A stretch of 64,000 nucleotides of DNA from Chaenocephalus aceratus (lineage: Eukaryota > Chordata > Actinopteri > Perciformes > Channichthyidae). The notes beneath the pieces are model-generated. The model was not told the origin of the DNA. It was given only the letters and a program-made list of their open reading frames with translations, and ran no database searches. The position numbers and the translations under genes are program-made. The stretch's first letter is position 1. Each line of letters opens with the position of its first letter. Positions 12,720-25,269 of the stretch are shown one piece after another. The stretch is taken from assembly GCA_023974075.1 (NCBI GenBank), contig CM043789.1:34488659-34552658 (forward strand), written 5' to 3'.

Positions 12720-12900
12720 TTGAAGGATCTATTGTATAGTCCATTCATCCATCCATCTTCTCCCGCTTATCCGTGGTCGGGTCGCGGGGGTAGCAGCAGG
12801 GGCGGCGCCAGGGGGGTGCTGAAGCACCCCCCAGGATTGCCTAAGTACCCCCAAGAAATATATTTTTTCCCCCCGAAAATTATTATTATTTTTTTAAATT
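12720..12900. mobile_element. Retroelement tail fragment plus hAT-like terminus
   Basis: CCATCTTCTCCCGCTTATCC...GGGTCGCGGGGGTAGCAG (about 12750-12796) is a dispersed fish retroelement piece that recurs in part at 43818. It is followed by GGGGCGGCGCCAGGGGGGTG, resembling a hAT terminus whose inverse is seen near 43800-43818. Only partial copies are present. Confidence 0.4.
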
Positions 12901-12974
12901 AAATCAGAAAAAGTATTGATTACATCAATGCAAATGTGAAACAAACAAATGTTTGACCAAAACATAAAGCCAAC

Positions 12975-13426
12975 ACAGAGTGATATGATTAGGCACCGTA
13001 TCACCTATAAACTCCTTCTTCTGACTTACAAATCCCTCCATGCCCTCGCCCCCCAATACCTGTCTGACCTTCTCCGCTACCACACTCTATCCCGGAAGCT
13101 AAGATCATCTGGACAGGATCTCCTCTCCACCCCCCGCACCAGGTTGCGGACTTTTGGTGACAGAGCCTTCAGTGTGGCATCCCCCACCCTCTGGAACTCT
13201 CTCCCCCCCGAAATCCGCAGCGCCTCAACCCTGGACATTTTCAAAAAAGCGCTCAAAACGCACCTTTTTACCAAGGCTTTCTCCACTGTATAGTTAGTTT
13301 AATAGGTTTATTTTTCCGCTACTTCCCCCCCCACCCCCTTAACTTGTCTGCCTTTTTTCCCCTACTCCCCCCCCCCCTACCCGACTTGTAAAGCGACCTT
13401 GGGTTTCCTGAAAGGCGCTGGCTTTA
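12975..13426 (+). pseudogene. L2-type LINE, 3' end of reverse transcriptase ORF and 3' UTR
   Basis: The frame from about 12975 to 13293 encodes the C-terminal tail of an L2/CR1-clade LINE polyprotein, with the typical ITYKLLLLTYKSLHALAPQY segment and an RAFSVASPTLWNSLPPEIR segment, ending in a stop at about 13293. The following UTR runs to GTTTCCTGAAAGGCGCT at 13426, where a second LINE is inserted. The likely remainder of this L2 tail, ATAAAAATATTATATATTAT, appears at 15073 after that insertion. The 5' part of the element is missing. Confidence 0.8.
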
Positions 13427-15069
13427 GAACATCCCACTCCACTGACACATGCCTTCTTTATTTGAGCGACCACATCAAACAAGAGGTGGACGAGGGCAAG
13501 TACTGCGGCATGGTGATGCTGGACCTACAAAAGGCTTTCGACACTGTCAATCACCCCATTCTGATTGACAAGCTAAAAGCAATTGGTTTTGATAAACTAT
13601 CGGTGAGCTGGATGCAATCCTACCTGGAGGGGAGAGAACAGATGGTGGAGGTAAACGGTACTCTGTCCCCCCCCCTCCCAGTGAGCTGTGGTGTTCCACA
13701 AGGAAGCATATTAGGTCCGTTACTGTTCCTAATTTATGCAAATGACATGTCATCAGCATGTGACTGCAACTTGTTCCTGTTCGCGGACGACTCAGCCCTG
13801 CTGGTCTCTGACAGGAGCAGATTGCAGGTTGAAAAAACTCTCAGCTCCGAGCTCGGCAGAATCTGCACCTGGCTCGCCGATAATAAATTACACCTGGGTA
13901 AAACAGAGTCCATTCTCTTCGGTTCGAAACATAATCTCAGCAAATACGACGACTTCTCAGTTGCAGTGGGTGACATTGTCACAAGTAAGAAGGAAATTAC
14001 ATACCTAGGATCTATTCTTGAGGCAAACCTCTCCTGTGACAAAATGGCATCCAATGTAATAAAAAAAAGTCAATCAAATAACTAGATTTCTATACCGGAT
14101 CTCCTCTCTGGTAAACAAAAACAACCTGAAAACTCTGGCAGGAGCACTCATTCAAGGGTACTATGACTATGCTTGCACGTCATGGTACCATAGCACCTCC
14201 AAGGCGCTAAAAATAAAACTTCAAACATCGCAAAATAAACTGGTCAGACTACTGCTTGACCTTTCATCTAGAACCCACCTCACCTCTGCCCACTTTGACA
14301 ACCTAGGATGGCTTAGAGTAGACGACAGAGTACAGCTACTTGCAATGGGCCTGGTCTACAAGATCCACTACACCTCTATGGTACCCATGTACATGTCAAA
14401 GTTCTTCCCAAAGGTCAAGGAATACCATGATCATAACACCAGAGGGAGCTCCACAAATCATGTGAAACCCAGATTTGGCACAAAAAAGGGGGAATACACG
14501 TTTCGAAATTATGCCACATCAAGGTGGAATGCTCTTCCCACAACTGTAAAGGAAAGTAAAACTTTACTTACCTTCAAAACCTCTCTTAAAGAGCACCTTC
14601 GGGGGAGAGCATTGCAAAACTGGCCCCGGTAATGGTACAAATCTCAACCTGTCGTCCAATGGACAGCCCCCCCCCCATCTATGTATATACTCGCATTTTA
14701 GACTATGTTACTAACTGTATATCTGTAGACTTGGTATGTCTTAAATGTCCGGTTAGGATGTATTAGAACGAAATCTAAAAAAAAGTAAAAAAAAAAAAAA
14801 AAAATTAAAATAAATGAAAATTGTAAATAAGCAATCTGTATGTAAAAAACCACCTGTATGTAAATTGTAAATAAGCCATCTGTATGTCAAATATGTCTTA
14901 TATGTCTTAAATGATATGATGAATTGGAAATGGGGGACCCTGATGTAAACAAGACGAAAGTCTTTCTCTGGTCTGCATCCCCTTAACAATTGTATTTTTT
15001 TAGCTGTACTGTACTGTACCCAATATACAAGCTGTTAATAAACGTTTCAATCAATCAATCAATCAATCA
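13427..15069 (+). pseudogene. 5'-truncated non-LTR retrotransposon (reverse transcriptase), nested in L2 tail
   Basis: Begins inside the reverse transcriptase domain (GFRTSHSTDTCLLYLSDHI). It continues through QKAFDTVNH, the GVPQGSILGPLLF motif and the catalytic FADDS box, then the thumb and C-terminal regions. The frame is broken near 14062-14070 in a run of eight A's; it resumes in another frame and the C-terminal part ends at 14632. The 3' UTR ends in AATAAACGTTTC followed by (AATC)n at about 15045-15069. The clade is CR1/L2/Rex-like; I cannot assign it more precisely. It is a dead copy. Confidence 0.8.
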
Positions 15070-15204
15070 AGCTATAAAAATATTATATATTATTTATTAT
15101 TTTATTATTTTTGACCTACCCATACGCTAAATTACTTTGTGACACTTGAGGGACTTCCTGTTAGCTCAGCTGGAGCCCCAAATTATTTGCTAACAGCAAA
15201 GTGA

Positions 15205-15300
15205 CAAATGGATCGGTTTTTAGTCCTTAAACGTCCACGTGTGGACACTCAATCAAAACCAACTGAAAGCGAGAGGGATTGTGCACATAATAGGCCTCGT
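15205..15300 (+). pseudogene. Possible first coding exon of a DNA-transposon protein
   Basis: An ATG at 15210 opens a lysine/arginine-rich stretch beginning MDRFLVLKRPRVDTQSKPTE. It runs into a donor-like CGTGAGTA near 15298 and an in-frame stop soon after. N-termini of this style are common in hAT/zinc-finger transposase-derived proteins of fish, but no downstream exon was found. A CAGTGGGTCTCAAACGG hAT-like terminus lies at 15614. This is a weak call. Confidence 0.25.
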
Positions 15301-16640
15301 GAGTACAAGTAGCTTACTTCTGGGTCTCTGTGTTTCATTCAAGCTCTGCTCTGTGTGTGTGTGGCACGAGCCATTTTGTGTGCGTGCGCAAGCGAGCGAG
15401 AGAGAGAGCTCGCGCACCGGTGGGTATCTACCGGAGATCGTTGTGGTTAGCATCTGGTGCTAGCTAGCCAAGCTAACGGATATAAGGAGCTTTTACGACA
15501 ACAAGGTGGAGGGAGAACTCTCTCCTGTCAGACGGAGAGTCTCAGATAACCTCAGCTCAGGTGAAGTAAAGGACTCTCAGTGTTTAGATAGTTAACTGTA
15601 ATCTAGTTATCTCAGTGGGTCTCAAACGGTTTGTTTTAAAAAGGGAGTGATTTGTAAAATATCTATAAAGAAATTGAAAATCTGTTTACAGTTCTGTTTC
15701 ATATGTATGTTGAGAGATGTATCCATAGATCTCATCATTTTGCTCTCAAAATGCACCAGATTGATGCTTTTAACTTCAATATTTCTTCCTTCTATTCCCA
15801 TAGCACTCAGTAATGATTTTATGTGCCAAAACATTATTTTAAGTATTTTGACAATAACAACAAATAACATTTTATTTAATTTTTTTTACAGTAAATGTAC
15901 TATATAATATTTACAGTATTTTTGCACTTTCAGAAAATACATGCAGATGTACGTAAAATAAAAGTATTATCTGTAATTAAATATGTAACTCGTAATATAA
16001 AGTGTATTACTATTATAAGACAAGATAATTTGAAGGTAAACAAAACTGTAAAAAAAGTCAACTAATTTTTTTTTTAAATGTAAGTAAAACATTTTAACAT
16101 AAATAATTTTCTCTATATTCGATTTAATCCACCACAAACACAAAATATCCAATGTTGAAACAAAAGTAAATAAATGTTTTCATGAAATTCCTAACTTACT
16201 ATATTGTCAACATCTACAGTCTGAGTCAATATAATTTATTATGTACTAAATTATGTTAATATTTACATGAATTATGTGACCATCTATGTTTCCTGTAGTT
16301 ATTGAATTGCTCTTTTTACTGCACTGTGTACAGCTTATTATTACGCTGCTGTTTATTGTATTTTTGTAACTCTGGCACAACCATTTATTTCGGGATGAAT
16401 TAAGTCCTATAACTTATCTCATCATTTAAAAAAAATAAAATCAGAGAAAGTGGAGAAATCTCTGCAGGGACAAAAACAAGCATTGACCGTCTGTTTACCT
16501 TTGACCCCCCCCTCAGACCTTCTCAGTTTGTAATGTTAAATTGACTTTAATTGTCAAGCTGTAGTGCTGCACCCATATATTTCTATGGTGTAAGCTAAAT
16601 TACATTACTCTTTTTTTTTAGCACAAGGAAAACAAACAAG
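15300..16640. other. AT-rich region without recognised genes
   Basis: Apart from a hAT-like terminus at about 15614, this stretch is AT-rich single-copy-looking DNA with only short, low-complexity ORFs. I see no exon, RNA gene or complete element. Confidence 0.4.
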
Positions 16641-17037
16641 ACAGGACAGAGTTCAATCCACATTTGTGGTATTTATTCTGTCAATTCAAACCATTTGAAG
16701 TCAAGGCATATATATATATATTTATATATGAACAACATTCAGGAACACTTCACTGGACTCAATGTAATTTGTAGAATTGAATAGAAAGTGGAAAACTAAA
16801 CTAAAGATAAAACCATCATCCAACAGACAAACTGTCCTGTACTTTTATATAATGTGCTGAACGTGCCATGTCAGCAAAAAAAACAAAAAAAAAGATTTTG
16901 AAAAAACAACATCATCCAGATTGTAGTTCACATCATTGTGATGACTTTTTATTCGGTCCACTCAAAATTAGCTATTTTGGTGATCAGACTCAGCACCCTT
17001 GGATTGACTGCATGCTGGCGTCCCTTTTCCTTTCTCT

Positions 17038-20000
17038 TCACTTTGGTCCCTTGTCAGGATTGATCTTGAAGATGCATCTGTTGGAAAAAGAATGTTCAAG
17101 TGTGAGATTTAAAGTGATAACCTGTTCTGGCATTAAAACTCCTGTAAAAAAAAAGTAAACAATTTGAGTTGCAAAACTAATCTCAGATCGTAAAGGATGT
17201 TAAAGAGCAACTTGCAGGTTAGACACACCAGTGAATAAATGTGTAGGAAAATTATGTATACACTAGATTTTCCAAGAAATATACAGAAATATAAACTACA
17301 GTGACATCTGGCGTCGTTTTTGTAAGACATTTTTACTTCCGCATAAAAAAAGCCTCCCCATGTGACTCCCGCGTGTGACGTAACATGGGGGAGAGCGGCC
17401 GGTCTAACCTATGAATAAACATGGATCACAATGCTAGTTTTGACACAGAAGAGGTTGAAGGTTGCTAGGCGTCCAAGAGACCAGGAGCAGCCAAGGATTA
17501 GAAGAAATAACGGCCATCGGAGAGAAATGGAGCTGTGGTGTGAGGAGAACCAGTGGAGAGCTGGGCAGCTGTCAGTGACCGCCGTTAGCTACAGTTAATG
17601 TTAGCTAACATCAGTCACATCACAACATTGTAAAGTTAGCTATCATATCAGGCTATAACTAAAGTAGTATTGATAATATAGTAACGTTACTGGCAGGACT
17701 GTTGATACTGATCCATAACAGAAACTAATGCGTAAGTATCAGCCGCATCTCGCGTTGCTAAAACATCCAGGTATGAGAAAATAGCTATAATGCTAAGTAG
17801 CCTTGAAGTTATACCACTGTGGTTTTACAACGATCTGGCGGAGAAAGGTTTGAGTCTCCGTTGATATGCCGTTGTAAATGGCTTGATAGAAAGCAGGTGT
17901 GTAGTCGGGGAGGGTGCACAGCTGATTGCAGCAGGTGAGTGGAGGTTGAGCCGGGATCCAGGAGTGACAGCGACCACACCCACACAAACAACACAGACAG
18001 GGGGAAACAAACAAACAAACACAAAGGAGACGGCTGGAGCGGTACAGCCACCACAGCGTTACCTAATGCAACTCCACACTATGTCTTACGGTGCTGTGTA
18101 CCGGAGGGGGGAGAGAGAGGAGTGAAGGGGGGGAGAGAGAGAAGCGAATGGGGGGAGAGAGATGTAATTCAGTTTCCTGATAAACGTTTTGTTTGATAGG
18201 CCTCAGCTGTGGAGAGTATGTGCTGCAGGGAGGTGGATGCACCTCGCACAACACACCCAGGAACGAAAGCTAGCTCCGGCCCTTTTCCTGTTAGGGAAAC
18301 TGTGGACTCGATGTCCTGACAGGCTGGAGTTTGTGCAATGTGCACAAACACCAGCTCACCATGATTACCAATGGTGAAATACAATGTAAAATTACCAGCT
18401 CACTAAATCACAACCGTTCAAACCAACTACAAACTACTGGCAGGCATTCAGAGGGAAAGGAGCCGTTTTGAGCTCTGCTACTAAAAACAGCTTTTTTTTT
18501 AACGTCAAACGCGTCATTACGTCATATGGGGGAGCAACTTTCTCGGACTCCTTCTCTGCCCAATCCGCGGTATAATTTTCAGGCAAGGTTAAGCATAAAT
18601 GTAGTAAAAAAAATAACCTGCAAGTTGCTCTTTAAGATGTCAATCACTGTTAACACAATGGAAATAAATGATTTTGTAACGAAACAAATACATTTCACTA
18701 TTTTAAAGCTTCTGTTTGATTACTTGGATTATATTTGAAAATTCTCAATTCAGTTTGAAATGACATGTTTTATGTCATTTCAGAGTCAAGAAGTCTGAGG
18801 AAGTAAAGACAAAGACCATGTGGTTTCAAGAAATTCTAGACAACATAGGCTAAATAATTGTCTTTACATTACACTCCTGCTGAATACGTACCTCTGCAAG
18901 AACTCAAGTGTAGCAGCAATCTCCACAGGATAGTCAATGTTTTGCACATAATATGAGCAGAACATGAACTGTAAGGCTTTGGTAAAGATGGGAAGCTGCT
19001 CGTTGACGATAACTTGGTCCACTGCAACCATAAATGTCTTTGCAGTTAGTGGGCTGTTACCTGTAAACAGTTAACAGGCATTCAGATTATGATGTCCAGT
19101 AAATAGGTTGTTGTGTTATGAACACTGCTTTAGGACTTCATTTCTGAAAAGCCTATATTTTGGTGTGAACAGCAAAATATAAAATTGTGTCAAGTAAAAA
19201 TAAAATAAGACAGGAATATCTTGTTACACACCATTTCTTATGCCCTGTTTTTTTGTATTTCAGCATTGTTTAACTATGGATGTATTACATTTAGTACAAT
19301 GCACTCCTAACCCATTACCTTAGTAAAGACAAACATTTAAATAATAATTCAGACAGATGATTAAAAATAGAAAAAAGGGGACAAAAGAAGAACCGAGGAT
19401 GACATAAGCAAGGAGCAGAAGGATGAGGGGAACATTTCTTTTTAGGAGCCAACCTACCGCAGACCACAATGCAAGGCGTTGAGGGCAGGTTCTTGACATC
19501 AACTTCACTTGCAATAGCAGTGTCGTCAACAGCTACAAGCATCTTCTCTTGTTTCTCTCTGAAATGTGTGAGGAGCATTAACACTGCTGCACATGTTTCA
19601 TCCCCACCTGCCAGGGTTTGGCTGAGAACAGCTCCTGCTGTGTTGGTTGGGTCACTTTGTTGAAACTGAAAGTAGCGAAGGATTCTTTTGAATTTTGTCT
19701 CTGTTGACTCATCAAAGTTGAGAGTAATGTCCCACTCCAGTTAGCTCCCTGAAATGGAGCCGGATTCCATTTTCCTGGAAGAGGAAAGGCCACTCCTTGA
19801 CAAGGTCTTCCATCCCTTTGGAGGATAAGATGTCTCTCCTCTGTGAATGAAACGTCTCAACCATAAGTCTTTCAATTGTCTTTGCATCCCTGGCATTTTC
19901 GTCAAACATCCTCTTGAGCTCTTCCTGTTTTCTGCTTTTGCATTGATTTAGTTTCACCAGCAGGAAGCTCTGGCTCAGAATTGATGCAGCCGTATGAATC

Positions 20001-21026
20001 TTTACGCCTTTTCTTTGCATCATTAGTTTCACCTTCAGATTGCCTTTTCTGGAGAGGACTTTGGAGCCGTCTGTAGTTATCAATGCGAGACAACATTTGC
20101 TTTGTAAGAGTCATATCCGGTACCGACGACCTGGCCCTCAATCTCATCCCGGAAAGACTTAGGATATTGTATTACCATCTTTCTAGCAATTTCACCTAGG
20201 TGTTTCTTTCCTGGTTTTTACAAACACTTAATATTTCAGCAACCACAATCCTTACAGCCTCCCTTCTCTCTGCTGCAGATGGTCTCTTCTCAGTCTCCAA
20301 TGACCTTACTGTATTTGACGACATCTTATTCCAGGGTACTTCAAAGCTGTAATGCCAGCTACTATCTTCTGTGGCTAGAGATGACGACCCAGTCTCGCAT
20401 GAAGTGGGTGAGGGTTGACTCTGCATACCAGATGAGGGTTGACTTCTCATTGGAGAAGCTAAGCTCCATGTGGCAGCGATCTTTGGTGCAGAGTGAACAT
20501 TTAAGGCAATTTTCATCGTTATCACTAAAGAATGAGTCTTCGCCTGCGCTTGCCTCCTCATTTTGGGAAGTTGCTATTGAGGAGGAGTCATCCATTTCTC
20601 TACGTTGTGAACCTAAACAACACAAAGATGCATTCATGTCAGTCAATATTATTTTCTGGTTATCTTCTGTCCAGCAAGTCTTTAATCATCCTATTGCTAT
20701 TGTTTTTACTTACTTTTGATGCAAGCCATAACTTTTCTCACTTCGATTGGCTTCAGGAACTTTGCAAGGTCATCTGCTTCCACATACTTAAAGTCCTCAG
20801 TTGAACCGACTCCAAGGTTTTCTAACACCCCCAGTAGTCGTACAACATCCTCTTGGCTGAATACAGAACTGAAGGACGAGGTTAGGCCACTTGTCCATTC
20901 CTCCATGACTTTAAGAGATGCGATATTGTCCACCGGATATCTGAGTGTAGTAAATACATTACAACACCATTTTATGTCCCCTGGGTTAATGCAATACATT
21001 TGTCTTTGTAATGTAGACCTCAACAC
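17038..21026 (-). pseudogene. SAMD3-like protein gene (sterile alpha motif), frameshifted
   Basis: Colinear minus-strand exons. Exon A (about 21026-20714) encodes a SAM-like domain: MEEWTSGLTSSFSSVF, EDVVRLLGVLENLGVGSTED, LKPIEVRKVM. Exon B (20611-19458) encodes a Ser-rich linker, the segment FEVPWNKM...ERREAVRIVVAEIL, then ARKMVIQYPKSFRDEIEGQV, a helical region and MLVAVDDTAIASEVDVKNL. Exon C is 19060-18892 (NSPLTAKTFMVAVDQ...AATLEFLQR). Exon D is 17077-17038 (CIFKINPDKGPK, stop). All junctions have GT-AG sites with matching phase. Exon B needs several frame changes (near 20500, 20215, 20125 and 19905), so it is a pseudogene. The architecture matches fish proteins named SAM-domain protein 3-like. 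It lies directly downstream of the transposase in the same direction and may be a second transposon gene. Confidence 0.75.
17204..18631. mobile_element. TTAA-flanked MITE in intron of SAMD3-like gene
   Basis: 17-bp terminal inverted repeats, AGAGCAACTTGCAGGTT (17204-17220) and its exact complement (18615-18631), are flanked by TTAA at 17200-17203 and 18632-18635. A TTAA target site fits Kolobok or piggyBac superfamilies; the termini do not decide between them. No transposase is visible. It lies between exons C and D of the SAMD3-like gene. Confidence 0.8.
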
Positions 21027-23670
21027 TCAACAACACTGTGCTTAAGGGATATGACTTTCTGTCCATTCAGACTATACAGAGGCAATGGGTAGAAATCCAG
21101 GCAGTGTTTGGCATTTACACAGTGCATAGCCTCGGCTGCTTTTGTGACTTCATAGAGTCCATACTCTGGTAAATAACACGAAGTGTGTGATGTCACCAAA
21201 AAGCACACCTCTTTGTCATCTTTAATCAAAACAAGCTCAATCTGTCCGAACTTGATTGACTCATCAGACTCACGTTCAAGGCAGAGAAAAGATCCCTTCT
21301 TGTAAAGGGTGCCCTTCAAATTCATCTCAGTGGACACAGAATCAGGTTCTGTATCCATGTATGCTTCAACTGCATTGCGCACCACATCGCTATACAGGTG
21401 AGCATGATATGGAGTTGAGTTTTTTAAACTCAGCACTGGTGCAAAAAAGGAATTTGTGCTGAGGGTTGTTTGGAGGAGTTGGTGCTGGTTTGCAAGGGAC
21501 AGGCACACATTCTTAAAGTTTTGTGTCCTCCTCACACATCTCTTGAAATATGAGTGTTTACTCTCAAATCTCATGGTCCATAGCCGTATTAGGGGGCCAA
21601 GTTTCAGGATCAATGATGGATAATGGAGAAGATAGTGATGTTTTGGTTTAAGACGTTCAGAAGGAAACAATGCTTTTCTTGTTTCAAGATATTCAGCCAC
21701 AACAATATTAAGGTATGCGACTTGGGCAGTGGTGATCTTGGGTGCACACACTAGTTCAACAAGTTCTTTTAATGTGATCAACAGTTGCCATACTGGGTCA
21801 CAAGGATCAACTTTGTCACCAATAATGACAGGCAGAAGTCTAAGGAGACACCAGTTCTCTGCAGCTTGACCACCTAATGTGTTGGCTTTTTCATTCACCC
21901 GACAAGGAGATGAGCTGGAATCTGAGTCCTTGTAAGCAAATTGTGTGATTCGTCTGTTCAGCTGAGAGTATGTGAACCAATGATTTACTTTTATAAAGTA
22001 GCGCAGGTAAATAGCCAAGTCATAATTGACAACCCCCTCAAACAAGTCATGGCCTATACATGGGGGAAGACCTGGCTGACATACATGGAAATGTTTCAGA
22101 GAGTTGAAGATTGAATCACGATATATGCCTTTGACATCATTCACATCACTCTCCTGCAATATCTGCACTGCTTGTTTGTAGCCATCCACTGTTCGGGTAG
22201 GAAAGCTCTGGCTCACATTCTCAAGCTGGTCTCTATGTACCTCACAATACCTGCAGAAATACTTGGAAGTGCTGAAATTCTGTGTGTAGCCACCAATGCA
22301 GTGTGAACCCAAATTGTCACCTACAATAGATATTACTGTAGCTCGAACAACATGACCAGAGGTGGTGACAAGTCCATGTTCCTCAAGCTGTCTCAGGTCT
22401 GACAACATTTTAAAGAACACTTTTTCCTGACCAAAGTATTTAAAGTCTGTCTCTTTGCACAATAGTACTAATTGCATGTTTTCAATGCGAGAACGATGAA
22501 ATGGCTCAAAGTCAGCAAGTGTAAAGTAGACTCCCAAAATCTTATGTTTCTTTCTGGATGACCCAAGTGGGTTGACAACCTCAAATGCATCCTGATATAA
22601 GATCAGTTTTAAGATTGTGTCACCTGTTTGAAAAACAGCTCTTTGGATTTGAAGACTGAACCATCAGAAATATCACTCAAGATGCCATCTGAAACTGGAC
22701 GAGTTTGAGAATCAACACATTCTTTCAACACAATAGGATCTTTCAGGATTGCCGTTATCGTGTTTGACACAGGTACGTATTGGGCATGACAGTCTCTTCT
22801 ATGTTCGTCTTTTCCCAGGTAAATATCAACTGGGCGAACATAGCCAAAGTTTTTTTTAAAATACTGCCTTCTGGTGTATTCAGTGGAAAGGGGCATGCTA
22901 CACCTGGCATGCAAATCTAAATCCTGAATACTGTCAAAAACTGATTCGATCTCAATATCTGACATGTTAGTACTCAGTCGAAGTGTCTCTTTAATCCTGT
23001 CTTTTGTGTGCTGATGACAAATGCCATTTAGACTATTGATCTCCTCAACAATGATTTGGATAGTTGAGGATGGAACAAGATACTTTGCCTGTAGATGCAT
23101 ATAAAACAGGCACAGAGATCTCATATACAAAGACTTTAAATCAGTGTCCTCTCTAACCTGAGACTGACTTTCACTTTGGGCCATTCTAGTTTCATTTTCA
23201 TTGGGCACAATCTGAGATGACGCAGATGGCTCAGAGTATGTTACTCTAGTATTTACATCACTTTCATGTCTGTGTGTTCTTGAAACATGGGCTGTAAATG
23301 ACGACTTCACTTTGAAGGCCTTGTTACAATTGTTGAATGGGCAATGTACTAACTCATTCTTACTCATATGTACTTTAAGGTGTGCAAGAAGATCTTGTAA
23401 ATCTGTGCATTGCTTCTTACAATTCACATCCTCACATACAAATGATCTATGTGAATCATCTACCTGTGAAACATGTCTGTTATGAGAACGATACACATGA
23501 GATTTTAAGGCAGTGTACTTCATGAATTTTTGTTTGCAGTCTATGAAGCAACATGGGTAGTACGTGTTTGCTTCATGTCTATGCAAAATCTGATGATCTA
23601 CATAGCTCTTAACAGTTTTCAGAGTGATACCACATGAGCGGCAATCAAAGTTTGACGTAACATGTTCCAT
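21020..23670 (-). pseudogene. C2H2 zinc finger plus DDE transposase-like protein (CACTA/EnSpm-like), one frameshift
   Basis: The first ATG is at 23670 (MEHVTSNF). Residues up to about 150 hold four C2H2-type fingers (CRSC...H...H; CCFIDCKQKF; CEDVNCKKQC; CPFNNCNKAF...H...H). The second half, 22605-21020, has the transposase core: GDNLGSH, then CRYCEVHRD, GHDLFEGV, KHHYLLHYP and MRFESKH. The acidic residues of these blocks are a plausible DDE triad. The two halves are out of frame by one base near 22622, where FFKQ should continue into DTILKLILYQDAFE; one missing base explains it. A minus-strand acceptor at 23761 and a possible 5' UTR exon at about 25345-25270 precede it. Superfamily placement in CACTA/EnSpm is by motif resemblance only. 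Confidence 0.75.
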
Positions 23671-23980
23671 TGTAGCCCACTGCTGGAACACTCAGCTATT
23701 CTACCTGCTTCACGGAGGCCCGCTGTGGCAATCAGCTTTTAATCTCTGCATGCACCTGTAACAAGAAAAAAAAAGCATTCAATGTTTCAGAAAAAGAGTC
23801 TGCAAAACAAGAGGTTCCAAATCATGTGAAATACAAAACAAAACTAATAAGTTGTTAAAATGTACATTAATTATTGACAGAAACTCTATATTTAATTAAA
23901 TTCTTAAACTAATTACACCCCATTTAATACAGAGGCTGAGGAGTTTATTTTCATATCTTAAGCTGATATTGACTCATATG

Positions 23981-24515
23981 CAGGGGTTACATTGGGATTT
24001 GATATGTGGGGCGGCTGTGTGGAGGTTTGGGATCTCATGATTTGACCTTAAGGGCTATGCTGTATATGAGGCCCAAAGCAACTGCTCCGTTATCTGTATC
24101 AAATGCACACATTCATGCCACCAAATGACAAAATAAAAATAGAAAGTACTATAGATAAATTGGAATTAATTTAATTAATCTTAAATTATTTATGTATAGA
24201 CAATTTTTTTTACAAATATCCAACCTTCACATTTATATTTTAAATCAAAATTGCTCTGCACACTTGCTAAAGAACATTTGTGTGGACATCTCAGTACATT
24301 TGTAGGGCTGCGAGATTATGGCCAATATGCTGTACATTTTACTGTAAACGATTGAATCATCACCTGCCCCTGATCGGAGCAGACACACTTTCACTAAGCT
24401 GAAAAACTGTATCCGGTCACAGAGATCTGTAAAGTAAAGTTTTAACATATAGTTTTTTTTTACTTTGCGAGGGTGATGACGTCAAAGCATCGTCCTATGG
24501 TCAATGTAACCCCTG
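23981..24515. mobile_element. hAT MITE, 535 bp
   Basis: Inverted termini CAGGGGTTACATTG (23981-23994) and CAATGTAACCCCTG (24502-24515) are perfect complements, with an exact 8-bp target duplication CTCATATG at 23973-23980 and 24516-24523. It is non-coding and sits in the inferred 5' UTR intron of the transposase gene. Confidence 0.9.
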
Positions 24516-24612
24516 CTCATATGCTTAATAGAACCACAGGGGGGGGAACACTTCTAGCTTTGCATGCTAAATCTGATGATCAACACAGCTCTTAAGACTT
24601 GTCAGAGTCATT

Positions 24613-24692
24613 CCCTTCCAACGATTTTAATGGTTGGAAGGAAAGCTCGCTGGCCCTTCCCTTCCGACCAATCAAATCATCGGAAGGGAAGG
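24613..24692. repeat. Two adjacent CCTTCC hairpins
   Basis: First hairpin: CCTTCCAAC (24614-24622) and GTTGGAAGG (24633-24641). Second: CCTTCCCTTCCGA (24655-24667) and TCGGAAGGGAAGG (24680-24692), 13 perfect pairs with a 12-base loop. Function unknown. Confidence 0.75.
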
Positions 24693-25269
24693 CCTGACCT
24701 GCAGTGCGTGAGTGACGCTGCGTCTCACATACACAACTGCCGTAGCGACAAGAGGCAGATATGAAATCTCCCTTCTACACAATATAATATTTGCAAGTAT
24801 ATAGTGGCTGGTGTTTTTAGTCAGAAACAGGTCAACTGTAGTGTACACTTACTACTAATAAATAACTTTCGTGCTGAGTTACTTAATTGCACTGTCAGAG
24901 ACTGTATATTAACGCAGCCTGTCAGTCTTCTCACTCGCACTTAATTTCCCGCCACGTCTGGCCGAACAATGAAACCTAGCCAAAGTAGCTAGATTACATT
25001 TAGATTAGCCTGCTAATGCTATCAATATAATGCCGATTGAAGAATGACGGTCACAGAAAATAGTGTAAACTACATTAAGTTAAAATAAATATAATAAAAA
25101 AGAAGAAAATAATTGTCATCCAGGCAGCTAAATTCAAACAATAGTTAGCTGTTCAACATTGGCAAAACATATTTATTTAAGTTAAAACATATTTATTTAG
25201 ACCCCTAGCTTGCTCACATTATGACAGTATATCTGCTCACTTTGTTAAAAACGTTTTGTTTGTGTATAA

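Noticed and set aside
19712..20083. Separate 120-aa genes in the SAMD3-like region
   Set aside because: They are alternate-frame pieces of one frameshifted exon; only part of each matches the family pattern.
24655..24692. microRNA hairpin
   Set aside because: The 13-bp stem with a 12-base loop is too short for a canonical pre-miRNA.
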